A DNA stretch of 64,000 nt, taken from the NCBI RefSeq assembly GCF_018613855.1, contig NZ_JAGGPK010000041.1, positions 1 to 64,000 on the forward strand. The letters are read 5' to 3'. The notes below the pieces were generated by a model. That model searched no databases. It had not been told where the DNA came from and worked only from the letters and a program-made list of their open reading frames with translations. Both the position numbers and the translations under genes were made by a program. Below are positions 36,086 to 44,896 of this stretch, in pieces (within the stretch, counting starts at the first letter, position 1; every line of letters starts with the position of its first letter). This DNA comes from Arthrobacter sp. ISL-30. GTDB lineage: Bacteria > Actinomycetota > Actinomycetes > Actinomycetales > Micrococcaceae.

Positions 36086-37624
36086 ATGCCCACGTTGACA
36101 TCCTCCATTCCGGCCACTTCCGAAATCACGGCAGAGGTCAGCAAGAGCCTCAAGGCCATCGGCGTCGATCCAACCTCACTGGAGGGAACACGGGAAACGC
36201 GATCTCCGATCACTGGCGAGGTGATCCTCCACACCAAGGTTCACAATGACGAGGAAATCGAGTCCGCCATCGCCCAGGCCTCCGAGGCCTTCAAGACCTG
36301 GCGGAACGTCCCGGCGCCTGTCCGCGGCGCGCTAGTCAAGCGATGGGGTGAACTGCTGACCGAACACAAGGAGGACGTCGCCACCCTGATCACCTCCGAG
36401 GTGGGCAAGATCCGCTCCGAAGCGCTGGGCGAAGTCCAGGAAATGATCGACATCGCTGACCTGGCCGTGGGCCAGTCCCGCCAGCTCTACGGCAAGACCA
36501 TGCCCTCCGAGCGCCCGGGCCACCGCCTCGCCGAAACCTGGCACCCGCTCGGCGTCGTCGGCATCATCTCCGCCTTCAACTTCCCGGTGGCGGTGTTCGC
36601 CTGGAACACGGCCCTCGCCCTCGTCGCGGGGGACACTGTGGTATGGAAGCCCGCAGACGCCACGCGCCTCTCGGCCCTCGCCGTCGACACGCTCCTGGCC
36701 CGCGCCGCCAAGGACGTCGGAGCGCCCGAAGGCATTCACCACCTGCTTCTTACTGACAGGGTGGGTGGACAGAAGCTGGTGGAGGACCCCCGCATCGCCC
36801 TCGTGTCCGCCACCGGTTCGGTGCGCATGGGCCAGGAAATCGCGCCGATCGTGGCCAGGCGTTTCGGCCGGGCTCTGCTGGAACTGGGCGGCAATAACGG
36901 TGCGATCGTGGCGCCGTCGGCCGACCTGGACCTGGCCCTGCGCGGCATCGTCTTCGCCGCCGCGGGCACCGCCGGCCAGCGCTGCACCTCCCTGCGCCGG
37001 CTGATCGCGCACTCCTCCATCGCGGACACCCTAGTGGGCCGGATCGTGGACGCCTACCGCACACTCAACATCGGCAGCCCCACGCTCGACGACACCCTCG
37101 TCGGACCACTGATCAACGCCGGCAGCTTCCAGGCCCAGCAGAAGGCGCTGACCCAGGCAGTGACTGAAGGTGGCGAGGTCGTTTACGGCGGCAACCGCGT
37201 GCTGGCCGACGACCAGCCGGAGGCCTACTACGTCGAACCGGCTGTGGTCCGCATGCCAGCACAGACGGCGGTAGTTCACGACGAGACCTTCGCGCCCATC
37301 CTCTACGTGATGACCTACGAGACCCTGGACGAAGCAATCGAGATCCACAACAGCGTCCCCCAGGGCCTCTCCTCGGCCATCTTTACCCAGGACCAGACCG
37401 AGGCTGAGCGGTTCCTGTCAGCCAGCGGTTCCGACTGCGGCATCGCCAACGTCAACATCGGCACGTCCGGCGCGGAAATCGGCGGCGCCTTCGGCGGGGA
37501 AAAGGAAACAGGCGGAGGCCGCGAGTCGGGATCCGATTCTTGGAAGGCCTACATGCGCCAGGCGACCAACACCGTGAACTTCTCCGGAGAACTGCCGCTC
37601 GCCCAGGGCGTGAAGTTCCTCTAA
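36086..37624 (+). CDS. amaB: ALDH7-type 2-aminoadipate-6-semialdehyde dehydrogenase
   Basis: 512-residue aldehyde dehydrogenase. Catalytic Cys in GTAGQRCTSLRR, NAD-site SAFNFPVAVFAWN and VSATGSVRMGQ, the general-base Glu in LELGGNNG. The tail EIGGAFGGEKETGGGRESGSDSWK is characteristic of ALDH7 (antiquitin / AmaB), which oxidises 2-aminoadipate semialdehyde, the open form of piperideine-6-carboxylate, to 2-aminoadipate. Start with GAAAGG upstream. Between hglS and the D-2-hydroxyglutarate-type dehydrogenase on the same strand, one operon. Confidence 0.88.
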   Translation: MPTLTSSIPATSEITAEVSKSLKAIGVDPTSLEGTRETRSPITGEVILHTKVHNDEEIESAIAQASEAFKTWRNVPAPVRGALVKRWGELLTEHKEDVATLITSEVGKIRSEALGEVQEMIDIADLAVGQSRQLYGKTMPSERPGHRLAETWHPLGVVGIISAFNFPVAVFAWNTALALVAGDTVVWKPADATRLSALAVDTLLARAAKDVGAPEGIHHLLLTDRVGGQKLVEDPRIALVSATGSVRMGQEIAPIVARRFGRALLELGGNNGAIVAPSADLDLALRGIVFAAAGTAGQRCTSLRRLIAHSSIADTLVGRIVDAYRTLNIGSPTLDDTLVGPLINAGSFQAQQKALTQAVTEGGEVVYGGNRVLADDQPEAYYVEPAVVRMPAQTAVVHDETFAPILYVMTYETLDEAIEIHNSVPQGLSSAIFTQDQTEAERFLSASGSDCGIANVNIGTSGAEIGGAFGGEKETGGGRESGSDSWKAYMRQATNTVNFSGELPLAQGVKFL

Positions 37625-37718
37625 CCCGACCAGCAACTGGACTGACCACGTATGCGGTGGCTGCCTTCGGGCGGTCACCGCATACCCCTTTCACCACCCG
37701 CTCAAAGGAAGACCAACT

Positions 37719-39068
37719 GTGACTAAAACCAAGGACCTGGAAGAGGAACTCGGAGGACGTGTCCTGACCGAGCCTGCCGAGCTGCTTCGCTACAGCGCCG
37801 ATGCATCCCGCGCAAAGCCCCAAGGCCTGCCCCTGGCAGTCCTCACAGCCCACTCCGCCCAGGACGTTGCCGCAGGGGTACGCTGGGCCGCTCGAAACAA
37901 CGTCCCGGTCTCCGTCCGCGGCGCAGGCACCGGCCTGGCCGGCGGCGCCGTAGCTTATCCCCAAGGCCTGGTGATTTCCCTCGCCGAGATGGACGCCATC
38001 GTGGGCATTGACCCGGGCAATCGTCTGGCAGAGGTCCACGCTGGTGTCATCACCGCAGATATCGACGCGGCCGCCGCGGAATACGGATTGATGTACGCCC
38101 CGGACCCGGCGAGCTATCGGCAGTCCACCATCGGCGGAAACATCGCCACCAACGCTGGTGGCTTGCGCTGCGTGAAATACGGGGTCACCACCGACAGCGT
38201 TGCGGGCCTGGAGGTTGTCCTGGCCAACGGAGAGACCATCAGGACCGGGTCAAAAACCCGCAAGAACGTAGTGGGCTACGACCTGACCAGCCTCTTCGTT
38301 GGTTCCGAAGGCACCCTGGGAATCGTCACCGGTGCGACGCTCCGTCTCCGGCCCCGCCCTGCCGGAAACGCGGTCACCTTCCGTGCGACCTTCCCCTCAG
38401 CGGCCGCTGCAGGACGGGCAGTCACCGCCATCATGAACAGCTCGGTCGTTCCGGAAGTCCTTGAGCTAATGGACCGGGCCAGCGTGGAGATTGTCGAAAA
38501 GTTCCATCCAACCGGACTATCCACCAACGGTGCCGCGATCCTGGTGGGGCAGTTCCTGTCACTGACGTCCGACGTCGACGCCGCGACGGCTGCGCGGCTC
38601 TGCCGGGAAGCGGGCGCCACCGACGTCGAGCAGGCCGAAGGAGATGTCCTCCTCGAGGCCCGGCGCGTCTCGGGCAAGGCGCTGGATGCGAGGGGCCTGC
38701 GTGCCTCCTGTGATGTGGCCGTTCCCATCGCCCGACTGGCCGACATGTTCGAGGCGCTGGACAAGATCAGCTCCAACGAAAATGTCGCCATCCCTACTTT
38801 CGCCCACGCCGGGGACGGCAACCTGCATCCTTCGGTGGTCATCGGGGACGAGTCCCCCGAGGCCTACGCAGAGGCCGAACGCATCCTGGATCTCATCACG
38901 GACCAGGCGCTCATGCTGGGCGGGACCATCAGCGGGGAACACGGGGTCGGTTCGCTCAAGTACGGATCACTGGGCAAGCAGTTGGATCCCGCCGCACGCT
39001 CCGCCCACCTCATGATCAAGAATGCCTTCGACCCCCAGGGCATCCTCTCCCCCGGCCGCGGCGTCTAG
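37719..39068 (+). CDS. FAD-linked D-2-hydroxy acid dehydrogenase (probable D-2-hydroxyglutarate)
   Basis: 449 residues from a GTG at 37719 with AAAGGAAG upstream. FAD_binding_4 domain (VSVRGAGTGLAGGAV, PASYRQSTIGGNIATNAGG, SLFVGSEGTLGIVT) followed by an FAD-oxidase C domain (IPTFAHAGDGNLHPSVV, GGTISGEHGVGSLK), as in GlcD, D-lactate and D-2-hydroxyglutarate dehydrogenases. The genomic context with HglS makes D-2-hydroxyglutarate to 2-oxoglutarate the natural assignment, closing the route into the TCA cycle. No Fe-S partner subunit is nearby. Confidence 0.85.
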   Translation: MTKTKDLEEELGGRVLTEPAELLRYSADASRAKPQGLPLAVLTAHSAQDVAAGVRWAARNNVPVSVRGAGTGLAGGAVAYPQGLVISLAEMDAIVGIDPGNRLAEVHAGVITADIDAAAAEYGLMYAPDPASYRQSTIGGNIATNAGGLRCVKYGVTTDSVAGLEVVLANGETIRTGSKTRKNVVGYDLTSLFVGSEGTLGIVTGATLRLRPRPAGNAVTFRATFPSAAAAGRAVTAIMNSSVVPEVLELMDRASVEIVEKFHPTGLSTNGAAILVGQFLSLTSDVDAATAARLCREAGATDVEQAEGDVLLEARRVSGKALDARGLRASCDVAVPIARLADMFEALDKISSNENVAIPTFAHAGDGNLHPSVVIGDESPEAYAEAERILDLITDQALMLGGTISGEHGVGSLKYGSLGKQLDPAARSAHLMIKNAFDPQGILSPGRGV

Positions 39069-39143
39069 GAGACTGCAGCCCGCCGTCGGGCCAGGCGTCC
39101 CGACGTCGGGCGTCGCAACGTCGGGCTCTAGCAGGAAAGCACG

Positions 39144-39175
39144 AAGCGGCGGCCCCCACAAGGGGGCCGCCGCTT
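39144..39175. terminator. Strong bidirectional terminator hairpin
   Basis: AAGCGGCGGCCCCC (39144-39157) pairs perfectly with GGGGGCCGCCGCTT (39162-39175) around a 4-base loop. It lies between the convergent dehydrogenase and binding-protein genes and should end both operons. A GACGTCGGGC-like direct repeat precedes it. Confidence 0.85.
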
Positions 39176-39196
39176 TGTCATTGCGTTCGGAATTGC

Positions 39197-40033
39197 CTAC
39201 TTGATGAGCCGCGCGTCTCCCGTATCGGCAGCGGAGGCGTCCAGGCCGTTGGCGGTCAGGATTTCCTTGAGCTTGCCGTTCTCACGCAGCGTCTTCAAGT
39301 CCTCGTTCAGCGCCGCCAGCAGCTCCGTGTTCTTCTGCGGAACGGGGATACCAATCTGGGCCGCTTCCTTGGACGCGGCGATTGCATCATTGGGCTTGAT
39401 GACCGCTACCTCGAAGTCCCCCTTTTTGTTGAATTGGGCTGAGCCGTAGCTGTCAATCCCGACGTCGATGCGGCCCGCTGCCAGGTCCTGGTTCATGTTC
39501 AGCGTGGTGGGGTACACCTTCAGGGAATCGCCGAGGAGCTTCTTCATGTCGTCCACCCACAAGTACCCGTCAACGGTTCCCACCGACTTGCCCTGAAGCT
39601 GTTCGGCGTCGTCAATACCGTCTTTGGAGATGATGGCCATCTGGTCGGTGTAGATGGGATCCGTGAGTCCCACGATTTCCGCCCGGGCCGCAGTGCGGTA
39701 CCAGGCGGCGATGGAGACGTCAGCGCGGCCGGCCTGCACAGTGGGGATGTTCGCAGCGGTGGCCACGGACTTGGCCGAGACCGTCAGGCATTCCATCTCG
39801 GCGATCGCGTTGATGATGTCACCATCCACACCCGTTACTTTGCTTCCTTCAAGCTTCGAGAAGGGCGGGAGGTCGTACAGGACCACCGAGAGCTTTCCCG
39901 GTGCGACCGTCTGGAACGTATGGGCAGGTTTGCAATCGGCGCTTTGGGCACTGCTGGCGGCGGCGCTGCAGCCAGTCAGAGCCGTCACTGCTATAGCCAG
40001 GGCTGCCATGACAGCGGTCTTCTGGTACTTCAT
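39197..40033 (-). CDS. Amino acid ABC transporter substrate-binding lipoprotein
   Basis: 278 residues with a lipoprotein signal (MKYQKTAVMAALAIAVTALTGC). Family-3 binding-protein features: LSVVLYDLPPFSKLEGSKVTGVDGDI, AGRADVSIAAWYRTAARAEIVGLTDPIY and GKSVGTVDGY. It probably captures an amino acid feeding the neighbouring catabolic operon, such as pipecolate, lysine or aminoadipate; this is inferred from position only. Expressed from the opposite strand to that operon. Confidence 0.85.
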   Translation of the reverse strand: MKYQKTAVMAALAIAVTALTGCSAAASSAQSADCKPAHTFQTVAPGKLSVVLYDLPPFSKLEGSKVTGVDGDIINAIAEMECLTVSAKSVATAANIPTVQAGRADVSIAAWYRTAARAEIVGLTDPIYTDQMAIISKDGIDDAEQLQGKSVGTVDGYLWVDDMKKLLGDSLKVYPTTLNMNQDLAAGRIDVGIDSYGSAQFNKKGDFEVAVIKPNDAIAASKEAAQIGIPVPQKNTELLAALNEDLKTLRENGKLKEILTANGLDASAADTGDARLIK

Positions 40034-40091
40034 CGGTCTCCTTGAGTTGGGTGGGGTTTGGGACGCAGTTGCAGTTCGGGGAGGCGGAGGA

Positions 40092-40745
40092 CTAGAGATG
40101 CTGGGCCAGGCGCTTTTCGGCCCTGCCGGTGAGCCAGCTGGCAGGAATAGTGATTGCCGCGTACATCAGGCCCGCCAGGAGCAGCACGCTGAGGTAGTTG
40201 AAGGTGGTGGAACCGATCGAGTAGGCCTGGCTCAGTAGTTCCGGAAGGGCGACCGTGTAAGCCAGGGATGTGGCCTGGAAAATGAGGATGGCGAAACCAA
40301 TCAGCGACGGGATGGCTACCCTGAACCCTTGCGGGATGACGATGAAGCGGAGAGTGTCCTTCCGATTCATGCCGAGCGCACCCGCTGCTTCTGTCTCCCC
40401 CTGCGGCACTGCCTGCAGCCCGCCTCGAAGGATTTCGCTGGTGTACGCCGCGGTCGTTGCCGCCAGGGCGACCACACTCGCCGCCATGGATGTCAGGGTC
40501 AGCCCGCTGGCCGGAAGCCCGAAGTAGAAGATCTGGAGGACTACCAGGGCAGGGGTGCCGCGGCCAATCTCGACAACGCCAATGATGAGCACCCTGACGA
40601 GCTTGTTTTTGCTGCCGGCGCCGATCGCCAGTAGGAGTCCCCCGGGAATGCCGATCGCCAGGCTTAGCAGCGCCACCTGGACGCTGACGCCCAGACCCGC
40701 CAGGAGCTCCGGCAGGTATGACGGCCAGTCAGTGAAGATGTTCAT
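40092..40745 (-). CDS. Amino acid ABC transporter permease (second subunit)
   Basis: 217-residue HisMQ-type permease with five hydrophobic segments and the EAA loop ETEAAGALGMNRKDTLRFIVIPQGFRVAIP. Its start overlaps the stop of the preceding permease gene by four bases, implying a heterodimeric channel. Confidence 0.9.
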   Translation of the reverse strand: MNIFTDWPSYLPELLAGLGVSVQVALLSLAIGIPGGLLLAIGAGSKNKLVRVLIIGVVEIGRGTPALVVLQIFYFGLPASGLTLTSMAASVVALAATTAAYTSEILRGGLQAVPQGETEAAGALGMNRKDTLRFIVIPQGFRVAIPSLIGFAILIFQATSLAYTVALPELLSQAYSIGSTTFNYLSVLLLAGLMYAAITIPASWLTGRAEKRLAQHL

Positions 40746-41380
40746 CGCGCTACTCGCATTCGCAGTCGGGCATCCAGCGCCCGGGTAGCCCAGGCACAGG
40801 GAATGGTCATGATGACGTACACCAGGGCGGCGATGAAGAAGGGGCCCAGGGCGTCCGAGCTTTGCCGGGACTGGTCATTGGCGAAGTACACGATTTCCGT
40901 CACGCCGATGGTGTAGGCCACAGAGGAATCCTTGATCAGCCCGATCGCGTAGCTGGCCGCCGCCGGGACGGAGACCCGGAAGACCTGCGGGCCGATGATG
41001 AAGGTCAGCACCGACTGCCGGCCCATCCCCAGGGCCTCACTGGCCTCCCACTGACCCTGCGCAACCGCCGATAGTCCACCGCGGTAGATCTCGGCCATGT
41101 AGGCGCAGGAAATCACGCCCAGGCCGACGATGGCCGACGTCAGCGGGTCCAGCTGGGGAAGGGCCGTGCCGAGGCCGAAATAGATGATGAAGAGCCACAC
41201 GATGGGTGGGATGCCGCGAAGGATCTCGATCAGGGAGACGGCCAGGAACCGAAGAGCGGGGATCTGCGAGCGCCGGCCCAGTGCAAGGGGAATGCCGCCC
41301 ACGGCGCCGATGGCGAGCGCCGACACAGTCAGTCCGATGGTCATCGGCACGCCTTGAAGGACGGTCAGGAAGATGTCCAC
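40742..41380 (-). CDS. Amino acid ABC transporter permease (first subunit)
   Basis: 212-residue permease. PMTIGLTVSALAIGAVGGIPLALG opens the transmembrane domain, and the ATPase-contact loop reads QWEASEALGMGRQSVLTFIIGPQVFRVSVP. Five bases after the ATPase gene. Forms the channel with the second permease. Confidence 0.9.
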   Translation of the reverse strand: MDIFLTVLQGVPMTIGLTVSALAIGAVGGIPLALGRRSQIPALRFLAVSLIEILRGIPPIVWLFIIYFGLGTALPQLDPLTSAIVGLGVISCAYMAEIYRGGLSAVAQGQWEASEALGMGRQSVLTFIIGPQVFRVSVPAAASYAIGLIKDSSVAYTIGVTEIVYFANDQSRQSSDALGPFFIAALVYVIMTIPCAWATRALDARLRMRVAR

Positions 41381-41385
41381 CGGCC

Positions 41386-42165
41386 TCAGCGCTCCAGTAC
41401 GGCTCGGAGGAATTCCCTGGTGCGGGGCTGGACAGGGTCCGTGAAGATGTCTTCAGGATGCCCTTCTTCCAGGATGGCCCCGTTGGCCATGACGACCAGG
41501 TGGTCTGAGACGTCACGGGCGAACTGCATTTCGTGCGTGACAACCACCATGGTCATACCCTCGGCGGCCAGCTCCTTCATGACCGCCAAGACCTCGAGCC
41601 CTACTTCCGGGTCCAGGGCCGACGTCGGTTCGTCGAACAGCATCACCCGCGGGTCCAGGGCAAGAGCCCGGGCGATCGCGATGCGCTGCTGCTGGCCTCC
41701 GGAACAGCGGGAGGGATATTGCTTTGCTTTGTCTGCCAGGCCAACACGTTCCAGAAGCTGCAGGGAGCGGACGTCAGCTTCCTTGCGAGTCCTGCCAAGA
41801 ACGCGCTCCTGGGCAATGCTGACGTTGCGCAGGACGTTCAGGTGCGGAAAAAGGTTGAAGGACTGGAAGACCATGCCCACGTTGCGTCGCAGCGCCGCCA
41901 GATCCTTGGTCGTGAAGTTGGTCCCGGCGTCGATCCGGCTTCCCTCTACCGTGATGCAGCCGGTGTCCGGACGCTCCAGCAGATTGATGCAACGCAACAA
42001 GGTGCTCTTGCCTGCGCCGCTGGGACCGATGAGGGCGGTTACTTCTCCTTCGCGCACCGTCAGCGAGACGTTCTTGAGGACTGTGTGTTCTCCGTAGTTC
42101 TTGGCGATGGAATCCAGCCGGATCGCCAGCGGCTTGGTCAAGGGTTTTTCCTGCATAGGTGGCAT
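41386..42165 (-). CDS. Amino acid ABC transporter ATPase
   Basis: 259 residues from the ATG at 42165 with AGGAG upstream; the open frame to 42360 overlaps the divergent promoter and is not credible. Walker [11 protein letters not shown]-loop [11 protein letters not shown], Walker [15 protein letters not shown] and the H-loop VVVTHEM are present. The signature reads CSGGQQQR where most members have LSGGQQQR, a small change unlikely to abolish function. First gene of the importer operon, divergent from a LysR gene. Confidence 0.88.
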   Translation of the reverse strand: MPPMQEKPLTKPLAIRLDSIAKNYGEHTVLKNVSLTVREGEVTALIGPSGAGKSTLLRCINLLERPDTGCITVEGSRIDAGTNFTTKDLAALRRNVGMVFQSFNLFPHLNVLRNVSIAQERVLGRTRKEADVRSLQLLERVGLADKAKQYPSRCSGGQQQRIAIARALALDPRVMLFDEPTSALDPEVGLEVLAVMKELAAEGMTMVVVTHEMQFARDVSDHLVVMANGAILEEGHPEDIFTDPVQPRTREFLRAVLER

Positions 42166-42407
42166 TGCTGGATGTGCTCCTGTGGGTCGGTCCAGGGAAT
42201 ACGTGGGCGGGGAAAGCGAGCCCTTATCTGCTTGACTATGCCCGAGGTGAGTTGCGTCACGGAAGCATTCCAGAATGACTGATATTGGCTCTGGCATAAA
42301 TGATTCTTGCCCTGGTTTTTTACATGGCTCCTTGCAGAGCCCTGCCAGCACCACAACCATCGCTTAGAGTCTTTGCAGTCGATGTCCTGATGCGATTAGC
42401 TGGCCTT

Positions 42408-43331
42408 ATGCTGAATACCCTGCACTTGAGAACCCTGATCGTTGTGCTGCGGACAGGGTCCTTTGCCGAAGCAGCCCGTCAACTTGGCTATACGGGATCG
42501 GCGGTTTCGCAGCAGATGGCCAGCCTTGAGCGGGCCGTGAAGATGTCACTGTTCGAGCGGGACGCGCATGGCATCAGGCCCACGCCCGCTGCCGGCTTCC
42601 TCGGCCAACGGGCCCAGGAGGTGCTGGCGGCGGTGGGGACCTTCGAAGATGAAGTCCGCGCCATGTCTGAAGGAAACGTCGGCAGGGTGCGGCTTGGCAG
42701 CTTTCCGACGGCGAGCCAACAGTTGCTGCCGCTCGCCCTGTCCGTGTTTGTCCAGTCCCACGAAAACGTGGAGATTGAACTCGATGAGGGAGAGCCGGAC
42801 ATTCTGGTTCCACTCCTTGTGGACCGGGACCTGGACCTTGCCCTGGTTTATCACTACGACCTCGTGCCGCATGGGTGGCCGAAAGCCCTGCGCTCCGCGA
42901 AGCTGCTCAGCGAAGACCTTGTACTGCTCCTGCCTACCGATCACCATCTCGCTGGCTCTGAAATCTCCCTGGCGGATTTAAGTGCCGAAACCTGGGTTTC
43001 CACCGGTGAAAGGACGTCCGGCGCCCGGGCCTTGCGACGGGCCTGCGCCACAGCCGGGTTCGAGCAGGACGTGAAGTTCCGCAGCGACAACTATGAAGTG
43101 ATCCGTGGCTTCGTCCGGTCCGGCCTGGGGATAGCGTTCGTCCCGGCATTGTCCGACGTCGATAACCGCGACCTTGCCACCGGCCGGGTACACGACCTGG
43201 GCGTCCGCCGGCACGTAGTGGCCCTCTATCCACCGGCCAGCGTTAATCCGGCGGTACAAGGAGCAGTGAGCGCCTTGAGGGAGGCGGCTGCGAAGGCTGC
43301 TGAACGCCTGGAGGGCGTCTTCGTCGCCTGA
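42408..43331 (+). CDS. LysR-family regulator
   Basis: 307 residues from the ATG at 42408 (MLNTLHLRTLIVVLRTGSFAEAARQLGYTGSAVSQQMASLE). The effector domain contains VGRVRLGSFPTASQQLLPLAL and VIRGFVRSGLGIAFVPAL. Upstream in-frame starts at 42390 and earlier are less likely. Divergent from the amino-acid importer and upstream of the glutamate-dehydrogenase-like gene, so it may control both. Confidence 0.88.
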   Translation: MLNTLHLRTLIVVLRTGSFAEAARQLGYTGSAVSQQMASLERAVKMSLFERDAHGIRPTPAAGFLGQRAQEVLAAVGTFEDEVRAMSEGNVGRVRLGSFPTASQQLLPLALSVFVQSHENVEIELDEGEPDILVPLLVDRDLDLALVYHYDLVPHGWPKALRSAKLLSEDLVLLLPTDHHLAGSEISLADLSAETWVSTGERTSGARALRRACATAGFEQDVKFRSDNYEVIRGFVRSGLGIAFVPALSDVDNRDLATGRVHDLGVRRHVVALYPPASVNPAVQGAVSALREAAAKAAERLEGVFVA

Positions 43332-43466
43332 GGCATTCTGCTGCAACCGGCCCGATCTTCGCTGTGCCCAGCAGGGCAAGGATTGCTTATGCCTTCTGCA
43401 CGAAGACTGGGACTCGAGGACTGGCGTCCGCCAAGATCCAGCCTGCAAGCTGATTAGCAACTACTA

Positions 43467-44669
43467 ATGCTGCTGCAGGATAAGGATGGACTGACTGTGA
43501 CTGACTGTGTGTTTGACCTGATCGACGAGTGGGGTCCCGAGAAGGTAGTTGTGGTCTCCGACCGCAAGACGGGCATGCGTGGAGTCCTGGTCCTGGACAA
43601 TACCGCCCGCGGAACGGGCAAAGGCGGGACCAGGATGAGTCCCAGCCTTACTGTGCGGGAGGTTGCACGCCTGGGCCGCACAATGACGTGGAAGTGGGCC
43701 GCCGTGGACCTGTTCCACGGAGGTGCCAAGGCCGGCATCCTCGGTGACCCCAACGATCCAAACAAGGAGGCAATCCTCCGCGCGTTCGCCCGGACGCTGT
43801 CCAACGAAGTTCCTTCGGAGTACGTCTTCGGTCTCGACATGGGCCTGTCCGAGGAGGACGCGGCCATCTTCCTTGATGAGCTGGGTGACCGGGGTGCGTC
43901 CACCGGCCTTCCTCGCGCCCTTGGAGGCCTCCCTTACGATCAGCTCGGAGTCACTGGATATGGCGTGGCAGAGGCCGTGGACGCTGCCGCCCAGAGCCGG
44001 GACATCACCCTCAAGGGATCCCGCGTCGCCATCCAGGGGTTCGGGGCCGTGGGGCAGGCAGCGGCAACACGCCTGGTGGAACTTGGAGCCGTGGTCGTAG
44101 CGGTGTCGACGGCGGTCGGTTCGGTTCACGACCCGGACGGGCTCGACGTCGACAAGCTCGTCAGGCTGCGTGCAGAGGCAGGCGATTCCTGCGTGAACCA
44201 TTACGGAACTGTGCTGCCGGCCGAGATCGCTTTGACCGCGGATGCCGACATCCTCGTCCCTGCCGCCCGGGAAGACACCGTCACCGACGTCATCGCCGCA
44301 TCCACCAACGTCAAGCTCGTCGTCGAAGGCGCAAACCTCCCCACCTCCACCAATTCCCGCGCCATCCTGCATGAACGCGGCATCGCTGTTGTCCCGGATT
44401 TCATCGCCAACGCCGGTGGCATAGTTGCGGCAGCTCATTCCATGGCAGCCAGGTATTCGCCGTTTGTTGTGGAACCGGCAGACATCTTCTCGATGATCTC
44501 CACCAAGCTTCGCGCCAACACCAAGGCCGTCCTCGACGAGAGCAGCCGGGCAGGGCTGACACCGCACGAGGCCGCCTACGCCTTGGCACAAAAGCGCGTC
44601 CTGGAAGCCATGCGCCTGCGCCGGCAGACACCACATGGCGCAATGGAGTCCATCGACGTCCTGGTGTAG
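43467..44669 (+). CDS. Glu/Leu/Phe/Val dehydrogenase-family amino acid dehydrogenase
   Basis: 400 residues. Substrate domain with GKGGTRMSPSLTVREVARLGRTMTWKWAAVDLFHGGAKAGI, where the lysines of TWKWA and GGAKAG are the catalytic and binding lysines. Rossmann domain VAIQGFGAVGQAAATRLVELGA and VVEGANLPTS...GIAVVPDFIANAGGI. The family oxidatively deaminates an L-amino acid with NAD(P)+. LFHGGAKAG differs from the usual GDH (VPFGGAKGG) and LeuDH (LDLGGGKA) versions, so the substrate is uncertain; in this neighbourhood L-2-aminoadipate is possible. The start at 43467 has no strong ribosome site. Confidence 0.82.
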   Translation: MLLQDKDGLTVTDCVFDLIDEWGPEKVVVVSDRKTGMRGVLVLDNTARGTGKGGTRMSPSLTVREVARLGRTMTWKWAAVDLFHGGAKAGILGDPNDPNKEAILRAFARTLSNEVPSEYVFGLDMGLSEEDAAIFLDELGDRGASTGLPRALGGLPYDQLGVTGYGVAEAVDAAAQSRDITLKGSRVAIQGFGAVGQAAATRLVELGAVVVAVSTAVGSVHDPDGLDVDKLVRLRAEAGDSCVNHYGTVLPAEIALTADADILVPAAREDTVTDVIAASTNVKLVVEGANLPTSTNSRAILHERGIAVVPDFIANAGGIVAAAHSMAARYSPFVVEPADIFSMISTKLRANTKAVLDESSRAGLTPHEAAYALAQKRVLEAMRLRRQTPHGAMESIDVLV

Positions 44670-44702
44670 GTCGTCGTGGTGCAGGTGCCGGGGTCAACTT
44701 GC

Positions 44703-44800
44703 TTCATTTCTGACCCTCTTTGCCCCGGATTCCAGGCCGACACTCCGGCATACAGCCCGCCTTTGAGTCGGATGCAGTTTTGACCCTCTTTGCCCGGAAA
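44703..44800. repeat. Imperfect direct repeat
   Basis: TGACCCTCTTTGCCC occurs twice, at 44711 and 44781, each embedded in a longer similar block (TTCTGACCCTCTTTGCCCCGGA and TTTTGACCCTCTTTGCCCGGA). It lies between two convergent genes, outside coding sequence, and looks like a small dispersed repeat. Confidence 0.5.
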
Positions 44801-44841
44801 TGGCTGGCTGGACGCGCCCACAGAGGCCCAGCCCATGTAGC

Positions 44842-44896
44842 TGGCAGTTGTTGTCGCCATGAGCGCGAATGACGACAACAACTGCCACTCAGTTGG
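44842..44896 (-). repeat. Palindromic repeat, copy B
   Basis: Arms TGGCAGTTGTTGTCG (44842-44856) and CGACAACAACTGCCA (44873-44887) are exact inverted copies, followed by CTCAGTTGGG. The stop codon of the GH27 gene lies inside this tail. Same core and flank as copies C and D. Confidence 0.75.
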
